From assembly GCF_006539885.1 (NCBI RefSeq), contig NZ_BJNW01000025.1, positions 1-42,509 on the forward strand: a stretch of 42,509 nucleotides of DNA, written 5' to 3'. Positions 38,152 through 42,509 of this stretch are shown one piece after another. This DNA comes from Kocuria varians (GTDB lineage Bacteria; Actinomycetota; Actinomycetes; Actinomycetales; Micrococcaceae). Made by a program: the position numbers and the translations under genes. Positions within the stretch are counted from its first letter, which is position 1; each line of letters begins with the position of its first letter. The notes below the pieces were generated by a model that saw only the letters and a program-made list of their open reading frames with translations, had not been told where the DNA came from and searched no databases.

Positions 38152-38535
38152 CTATCGGCGGTACCCGAACGTGCGGGGGTCCACGGGGCGCTGCGACACG
38201 GGAAGTCCGGCGACGACGAGCCGGTAGGAATCCGTGAGAAGTTCGTGGACCTCCTCCGGTTCCAGGTCACTGCCCTGCCGGAGGGTGATCCAGTGCTTCT
38301 TGTTCATGTGGTATCCGGGGGTCACGTCCCGATGGGTCGCGCGCAGGGCTTCGGACTCCGCGGGATCCGCCTTGAGGATGGTGAGCGGCTCCCCGTCGAG
38401 GGTCGTCTGCAGCATGAACACCTTGCCCCGCACCTTGTAGACGTCCCAGTGCTCGTCGAAGGGGTGGGTGAGTTCCGAGGCCGGCAGCTCCAGGGCGCGC
38501 TGCGCCGTCTGCTCCTGGATGTCCGTGCCGTTCAT
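38152..38535 (-). CDS. MmcQ/YjbR-family protein
   Basis: A 127-residue protein of the MmcQ/YjbR (CyaY-like fold) group: HPFDEHWDVYKVRGKVFML, LTILKADPAESEALR, GYHMNKKHWITL and LTDSYRLVVAGLP match the family core. Its role is undefined; family members are called DNA-binding on weak grounds. The start at 38535 (MNGTDIQ) has AAGGA upstream; the open frame runs back into the displaced CoA-transferase fragment, which is not part of this gene. Confidence 0.85.
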   Translation of the reverse strand: MNGTDIQEQTAQRALELPASELTHPFDEHWDVYKVRGKVFMLQTTLDGEPLTILKADPAESEALRATHRDVTPGYHMNKKHWITLRQGSDLEPEEVHELLTDSYRLVVAGLPVSQRPVDPRTFGYRR

Positions 38536-38591
38536 GGAGTCCTTCCGGGGTGGTGGGTCTTGGGTAGGGGCGGCGGCGTCCCTTGATGGCG

Positions 38592-38674
38592 GGGGAGGCA
38601 TCAGCACTCGATGGGCGGGGTCACCGGGGGCCGACGACCGTCCACCCGCACGGGAGCCGGAACACACGTGATCG
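38592..38674. repeat. Left 83-bp direct repeat flanking islet B (displaced CoA-transferase 3' end)
   Basis: Matches 40603-40685 with only two mismatches (A/G at 38600 and 38664) and no gaps. Weaker similarity continues to 38699 (18 of 25 positions). On the minus strand it encodes VTLTSVHGAITCVPAPV then RVDGRRPPVTPPIEC and a stop, the C-terminus of the CoA-transferase, with conservative changes against VTLSSARGTITCVPAPV of the intact gene. Confidence 0.9.
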
Positions 38675-38695
38675 CTCCGTGGACCGAGGTCAGTG

Positions 38696-39529
38696 TCACA
38701 CGATTGCCGAGAACAGTGCCGAGATCAGGGATTCCCTGTGAGACCTGTTTTCTTCATCCAAGAACCTGGATGAGGTGGTGAATTCCCTGGCAAACAGACT
38801 CCGATTGGCAGCTCTGAGATCGCTGGCTAAGTTTGTCTTTACAGAGTGGGAAAAGACGGCGGCCACCTCGTGGGACAGGAATCCCACGGCAGCGAGTTCT
38901 TGGTCGAAGCTGCAGTTTTCCAGCAGCTTCTGGCCGTGAGCGGTGTTGTAGAGCTGGTCCTCAACCCACGTGGACGACGTGTACCAGGAGCACGCCAGAG
39001 CCAAATCCCGGGCGTCCTTGGTGTCGTAGTTCGCTGCTCGGTCGGCCCAGGAGCGCAACTTCAGCGCCGTGTAGCCAGCGGGCGAGGGAACCTGGACGGT
39101 GTTTCCACGAGGCGTCAGCCTGACGGTTTGCGAATGGTTGTAGACATCCTGAAAACCGGCGACGGTCCACCCCTCTTTGCGCGGTGGTGGAGTGACCGTA
39201 CCCGGAGGCTCCTCGATATGGGGGCCGAAGGGCAAGAAGTCCACGGGAACGCCGTCCACTGCGTAGCGCATGTCGCTGTCGCCCAGGCGGGTGTAGGTCT
39301 TCGTGACGGGCTGATAGGCGTCCCACCCGGAGAGCGCCAGAGCAAGGTCCACATCATCCGTTGCCCGGAAGAAGCCAGCGCGCCCCAAGCCGGAGTGGAT
39401 GGCATCTCGTGCGTGCGCGCCCACCACCATGACCTGTGATGACCATATGCCCGTGTCGTTCTCGAGGCGCCCGACGACTGCGCGGACGGTGTCCAAGATC
39501 TGGGGGTCAGGGGTGCCAAATGTGAGCAT
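38696..39529 (-). CDS. AbiEii-like nucleotidyltransferase toxin
   Basis: A 277-residue protein of the nucleotidyltransferase fold seen in type IV AbiEii toxins. The NTase signature is VVGAHA (35-40), then DVDLAL with Asp59 and Asp61, and a third acidic Asp97 in GVPVDFLPFG; ALKLRSWADRAANYDTKDARD carries the conserved lysine and a following DxxD. The glycine-serine pair of the classical motif is Gly-Ala here. AbiEii-type toxins transfer nucleotides, blocking growth on phage infection. The ATG at 39529 overlaps the end of the antitoxin gene by 23 bases, with AAGGA upstream. Confidence 0.75.
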   Translation of the reverse strand: MLTFGTPDPQILDTVRAVVGRLENDTGIWSSQVMVVGAHARDAIHSGLGRAGFFRATDDVDLALALSGWDAYQPVTKTYTRLGDSDMRYAVDGVPVDFLPFGPHIEEPPGTVTPPPRKEGWTVAGFQDVYNHSQTVRLTPRGNTVQVPSPAGYTALKLRSWADRAANYDTKDARDLALACSWYTSSTWVEDQLYNTAHGQKLLENCSFDQELAAVGFLSHEVAAVFSHSVKTNLASDLRAANRSLFAREFTTSSRFLDEENRSHRESLISALFSAIV

Positions 39530-40508
39530 GGTCGTCCTTGACGCGCTGCGCGGCCTCCAACTGGCGAGTTTCTCCTGTGGATTTCAGATCGGCATACACC
39601 AGGAGGGGAGGCGCGGGAGCAGGAAAGTGAGGGGGCTGCTGGGTGTCATGGTCTTGGGCAGTCCAGAAAGACGTGTGGATCATGATGTTCGCGACCCCAT
39701 CCGTTCGCCAGCGGTTGTTGAAGACTACCTTGGGTGAGAATTCCGCCATGTAGAGCGTGGCGGTTTCAGGCTGCTTGATCCACGGGGTTGCTTTCTCGCC
39801 ACTGACGTAGACGGGTCCACAGTCTGCGAGGTCCATGCGCAGGGGATCCCCGTGAAACGTGTGCGCGAGTGTTTTGGGGCCGAGCCCCGTGGCAAATGCG
39901 TCCACCCACTGTTCGGCCAGGCGCTCCGTGCGCAACAGGGTCCTGCTGTAGCGGTCGAGAAATCCCTGCTCGTCGAGGAGCTTCAGGGTGGATTGAGCCT
40001 GCCCCACCGATACGTTCGCGGCCGCCGCAAGAGCTCTGACGGGGGCACCCAGGAGCACGGGCCAGGAAAGCAACGCGAAAATGACCTGTGCACGCCGAGG
40101 AGTGAGGAGACCCGCCGAGGACCGGGGCGGACGGTGACCCTGCGCAATGGGCGGGCTGGGCCTGCGGCCTCGCACATCGATGACGGCCCCGTCGAACCGG
40201 AAGTAGGCGTTGCCTGCGGCGTCAAGAAATTGGATGCCCGCTGACCGCAGGCCATCTGCGCTGCGGGAATGGATCACCGGGGCGAGCAGGAGAAGTGACT
40301 CACCGGCTCCGACCTCCAGCTGCAGTGCGTGGGTGAGGGTAGGCGTGTCGGTGAAGACAGCACGAAACTTGTGGGTTCCCAGCGGGTGGCTGATGCGAAG
40401 AGGCGCGGGGATGTCCCAGGCCAGGTTGCGAAGCCGGGCGGGGTCGTCGACTCCGAGGTCGTACTCGGCCAAGTGGTTCTCCAGCGCGGTACGTATGGTG
40501 CTTTCCAC
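39507..40508 (-). CDS. AbiEi-like antitoxin/transcriptional regulator
   Basis: A 333-residue protein. The centre has a winged-helix segment (LAAAANVSVGQAQSTLKLLDEQGFLDR) and the C-terminus shows PLLVYADLKSTGETRQLEAAQRV, resembling the YADLLATGD-type block of AbiEi-related proteins. AbiEi antitoxins repress their own promoter, and a triple half-site lies at the promoter here. GTG 40508 is chosen because GGAGG sits four to five bases upstream; ATG 40523 (MNGGAVESTI) is an alternative with no ribosome site. It precedes and overlaps the toxin gene, the usual AbiE order. Confidence 0.72.
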   Translation of the reverse strand: MESTIRTALENHLAEYDLGVDDPARLRNLAWDIPAPLRISHPLGTHKFRAVFTDTPTLTHALQLEVGAGESLLLLAPVIHSRSADGLRSAGIQFLDAAGNAYFRFDGAVIDVRGRRPSPPIAQGHRPPRSSAGLLTPRRAQVIFALLSWPVLLGAPVRALAAAANVSVGQAQSTLKLLDEQGFLDRYSRTLLRTERLAEQWVDAFATGLGPKTLAHTFHGDPLRMDLADCGPVYVSGEKATPWIKQPETATLYMAEFSPKVVFNNRWRTDGVANIMIHTSFWTAQDHDTQQPPHFPAPAPPLLVYADLKSTGETRQLEAAQRVKDDHAHIWHP

Positions 40509-40534
40509 AGCCCCTCCGTTCATTTTTGTATCAC

Positions 40535-40572
40535 GTTCAGTATAAATGAACATCTAGAAAAACTGAACATCT
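40535..40572 (-). promoter_or_regulatory. AbiE promoter with repeated operator half-sites
   Basis: The inverted pair GTTCA-N7-TGAAC (40535-40551) encloses the minus-strand -10 box TATACT (40544-40539). A second TGAACATCT at 40564-40572 repeats the one at 40547-40555, 17 bases away. The -35 would be TTCAGT, overlapping that second copy. This is the expected layout for autorepression. Confidence 0.6.
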
Positions 40573-40602
40573 GGTATGGGGGACGTTCCGAAGACTTCCT
40601 CA

Positions 40603-40685
40603 GGGGAGGCGTCAGCACTCGATGGGCGGGGTCACCGGGGGCCGACGACCGTCCACCCGCACGGGAGCCGGAACGCACGTGATCG
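40603..40685. repeat. Right 83-bp direct repeat (intact CoA-transferase 3' end)
   Basis: Partner of 38592-38674, offset exactly 2011 bases. It begins 9 bases outside the stop codon of the CoA-transferase gene and covers its last 23 or so codons. Confidence 0.9.
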
Positions 40686-41976
40686 TCCCGCGGGCAGAGC
40701 TCAGCGTCACCGACCGCGTGGGGCTGTCCAGGCCGGCCTCTCCGTCTTCCTCCCGGTGCGGGTGCTCGGCGTCGAGCAGGACCCGGGCAGTGCGTTCGAG
40801 GGACAGTCGCGCATGCCCGGCGCGGACGGAAGCCAGCAGAGCGCAGGCCGCGGCCGCCATCCCGTAGCCCGTGGCGTGGTCCAAGGCCTGCACGGGCAGG
40901 GCCCCCGGCCGCCAGCCGTCGTCGTCGTGCTTGCCGTAGTGGGAGGCCACTCCCGTGGCCGCCTGGACGATGCTGTCGAAACCCCGCTGCCCGGCGCGCG
41001 GCCCGGAGGGCTCCCACGCGCTGAGCTCCACGTGCACGAGGGGCGGGAAGCGCTCGCGGATCTGCGCCGAGCCGAGACCCAGTGCGGTCAACGATCCGGG
41101 GCGGTACCCGGTCAGCAGGACGTCCGCGGAGTCGAGGGCCTCCGCGAACTCGGCGGCCGAAGCCGGCGAAGAGAGATCCCGGGAGGTGCACCGGACGCCC
41201 AGGTCCGTGTCCAGGTGCTGGCCGAGGAGCTCCGGCAGGGCCGGCGGGTCGATACGGAGAACATCCGCTCCCAGCGCGGCGAGGAACTTGGCCGCGGTGG
41301 GACCCGCGATGACCCGCGTCAGGGACACCACCCGTATGCCCTTCAAGGGAAGTGCAGCGTCCCGGGGCGGCGGTGCCGCTCGCCACGGTCCCCGGGATGC
41401 GCGCGGGGCCATGGTGCGTGAGGAGACGTCCGTGGAGTGCGGGTGGACGTGGATCCACGGTCCCGGTGTCGTGGTGGCGTCACGCCTCCACTCGGCTTCG
41501 TCCCGGACGGCGGCCGCCACTCCACCGGCGCGGATGATGCGGGATTCGGCCTCGAGCGAGGAGAGCTGCGCGAGTGCCGGAGCCAGCGCGGCGTCGTCGT
41601 CGATGTCGAGGGCGTCGAACAGGCGCGCCCGGTGGTGCGGATAGTTGGCGTGTGTGCGCAGCCATCCGTCGGCGGTGGGGAAGAAGCCGGAGCAGGGCGC
41701 GAAGCCGGCCACCGGCCGGCCGTCGATCCGCAGCCGGGAGATGGACCCGAACGTGGCGATCACCTCGGGCAGGCGTGCCGTGACGGTGCGACGACGCCGC
41801 CCGGTGCGGCGCGCGAACTCCTCCGCCGACGCCGCGGCGAGCCCCACGCTCGACACCGCCAGGGTCTGCGGGTCCAGGGGTCCCGGCCAGAAGGTGCCCC
41901 TTCCACGCACCGCCGTGGCGGCGGCGACGTGAAGACCGTCCACCACGCCGTCGAGTGCTGTGAAGATCTCCCGCAT
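40612..41976 (-). CDS. Class III CoA-transferase (CaiB/BaiF family)
   Basis: A 454-residue CaiB/BaiF-type CoA-transferase. LPLKGIRVVSLTRVIAGPTAAKFLAALGADVLRIDPP (about 205-240, from LPLKGIRVVSL) is the signature start of the second half, followed by ADVLLTGYRPGSLTALGLG and LVHVELSAWEPSGP. It moves CoA between carboxylic acids; the substrate is unknown. ATG 41976 (MREIF) is preferred because GATAAT (41989-41984) is placed for a leaderless transcript starting there; ATG 41985 (MNGMREIF) would precede that start. Its final 23 codons form the right repeat of islet B. Divergent from a marR gene. Confidence 0.82.
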   Translation of the reverse strand: MREIFTALDGVVDGLHVAAATAVRGRGTFWPGPLDPQTLAVSSVGLAAASAEEFARRTGRRRRTVTARLPEVIATFGSISRLRIDGRPVAGFAPCSGFFPTADGWLRTHANYPHHRARLFDALDIDDDAALAPALAQLSSLEAESRIIRAGGVAAAVRDEAEWRRDATTTPGPWIHVHPHSTDVSSRTMAPRASRGPWRAAPPPRDAALPLKGIRVVSLTRVIAGPTAAKFLAALGADVLRIDPPALPELLGQHLDTDLGVRCTSRDLSSPASAAEFAEALDSADVLLTGYRPGSLTALGLGSAQIRERFPPLVHVELSAWEPSGPRAGQRGFDSIVQAATGVASHYGKHDDDGWRPGALPVQALDHATGYGMAAAACALLASVRAGHARLSLERTARVLLDAEHPHREEDGEAGLDSPTRSVTLSSARGTITCVPAPVRVDGRRPPVTPPIEC

Positions 41977-41983
41977 GCCGTTC

Positions 41984-42013
41984 ATTATCCGGCGCGGGCC
42001 GGTCGGGGGTCCA
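41984..42013 (-). promoter_or_regulatory. Promoter of the CoA-transferase gene
   Basis: TGGACC (42013-42008), 18 bases and GATAAT (41989-41984) on the minus strand, giving a leaderless start near 41976. The MarR product from the divergent gene could bind in this 66-base gap. Confidence 0.45.
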
Positions 42014-42029
42014 CTCTCTCCCGTCCGAT

Positions 42030-42035
42030 TAGAAT
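42030..42035 (+). promoter_or_regulatory. -10 box of the marR gene
   Basis: TAGAAT ends 7 bases before the ATG at 42043, again predicting a leaderless transcript. Confidence 0.5.
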
Positions 42036-42042
42036 GGCTCTC

Positions 42043-42509
42043 ATGAACGACAGCGCCGGACCCACGCCCGACGACGACCGCGCACGCGCCGTGCTGCGCG
42101 CCCACCGCCTGCGGGAGGTGATGCGCTACAGCGTCTACTTCCTGCGGCGCATGGAGGGGGCCCGGGAGCTGACGAGCCAGCAGATCAGCCTTCTCACCAT
42201 GCTGCGTTCCGGGGGTCAGCGCATCACCACGATCGCCGCGAACATGGGCGTGCGGGTGTCCACGGCCACCCAGAGCGTGGACCGGCTCAGCCGGGCGGGG
42301 TACGTGCGCCGGGACCCGGACCCCACGGACGCCCGCGCCGTCCTCGTGTGCCTCACGCCCCACGGCACGGAGGTCCTCGCCCAGGAGGACCGGCACCGCA
42401 GCGCCCGTGTGGCGGACGTGCTGGGTGAGCTGTCCCAGAGGGAGCTCGACGCCCTCGACGCCGCACTGCCGGTGCTCGCCAAGCTCGCCCGCTCGCAGGG
42501 CGGGGGCGT
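42043..42509 (+). CDS. MarR-family regulator (3' end beyond the window)
   Basis: At least 155 residues, with no stop before the window ends. The winged helix is clear: LTSQQISLLTMLRSGGQRITTIAANMGVRVSTATQSVDRLSRAGYVRRDPDPTDARAVLVCLTPHG in order (for instance STATQSVDRLSRAGYV, then DPTDARAVLV of the wing). The start ATG 42043 (MNDSAGPTPDDD) fits the leaderless promoter. Divergent from the CoA-transferase gene, so a role in controlling it is likely but unproven. Confidence 0.85.
   Translation, partial: MNDSAGPTPDDDRARAVLRAHRLREVMRYSVYFLRRMEGARELTSQQISLLTMLRSGGQRITTIAANMGVRVSTATQSVDRLSRAGYVRRDPDPTDARAVLVCLTPHGTEVLAQEDRHRSARVADVLGELSQRELDALDAALPVLAKLARSQGGG

Larger units (their letters stand above)
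38675..40602. mobile_element. Islet B: AbiE-type toxin-antitoxin pair between direct repeats
   Basis: The 1,928 bases between the two 83-bp repeats contain only the AbiEi/AbiEii-like pair and its promoter. The AbiEii stop codon (38696-38698) already lies in the diverged part of the left repeat, so the cargo is fused tightly to it. Codon use is less GC-extreme than in neighbouring genes and the promoter is AT-rich. No recombinase or transposase. Mobility is inferred from the repeats. Confidence 0.65.

Noticed and set aside
38536-38667. N-terminal extension of the MmcQ/YjbR protein
   Set aside because: The extension reads an out-of-frame version of the displaced CoA-transferase fragment; the ribosome site supports the start at 38535.

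Overview
The window is chromosomal DNA from a very GC-rich actinobacterium. The family set, the heavy use of GTG starts, ATGA/GTGA start-stop overlaps and leaderless promoters fit Micrococcales. A CYP152-type P450, a LysX-type enzyme and a sarcosine oxidase operon together suggest Kocuria or a close relative; that placement is inference from gene content, not a database match. No rRNA, tRNA, CRISPR array, transposase or integrase was seen.

Layout. 1-2.7 kb: a DinB/DUF664 protein and a secreted M23 peptidase. 2.75-5.3 kb (minus): an MFS transporter and a CYP152 fatty-acid peroxygenase. 5.5-9.7 kb (minus): sensor kinase, response regulator and DUF4097 membrane protein. 9.8-12.1 kb (plus): acyltransferase-3 protein and Hsp31/HchA. 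12.1-15.5 kb (minus): lysX, with one frameshift and one amber codon. 15.6-17.2 kb (minus): a GntR regulator and an alpha/beta hydrolase, the latter also with an in-frame amber. 17.4-23.6 kb (minus): soxB-soxD-soxA-soxG-purU, which demethylates sarcosine and recycles the one-carbon product. 23.9-28.6 kb (plus): xdhA-xdhB-xdhC; 28.6-30.7 kb (minus): guanine deaminase and an NCS2 purine permease. The last two blocks together would import guanine/xanthine and oxidise it to urate. 31.0-31.6 kb: a small P-loop kinase.

32.5-38.1 kb looks like an arginine transaminase pathway. An aminotransferase would make 2-ketoarginine, an AruI-like ThDP decarboxylase would make 4-guanidinobutyraldehyde, and a guanidinobutyrase/agmatinase-family enzyme would release urea. 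A sodium:solute symporter is translationally coupled to the decarboxylase. The aldehyde dehydrogenase step is not in the window. 38.15-38.5 kb: a MmcQ/YjbR protein. 40.6-42.0 kb: a class III CoA-transferase divergent from a MarR regulator that runs off the window end.

The most unusual feature is a pair of small cargo islets. Each lies immediately beyond the 3' end of a metabolic gene, and each has on its far side a displaced copy of that gene's 3' end. Islet A (about 31.69-32.54 kb) is AT-rich, carries a shortened DUF3800 gene, and sits after the ThDP decarboxylase gene. Islet B (about 38.7-40.6 kb) carries an AbiEi/AbiEii-like toxin-antitoxin pair and lies between 83-bp direct repeats (2 mismatches, exactly 2011 bp apart) made of the 3' end of the CoA-transferase gene. 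Neither islet encodes a recombinase. A second cluster of oddities is three gene-breaking lesions within 2.5 kb in lysX and the neighbouring hydrolase.
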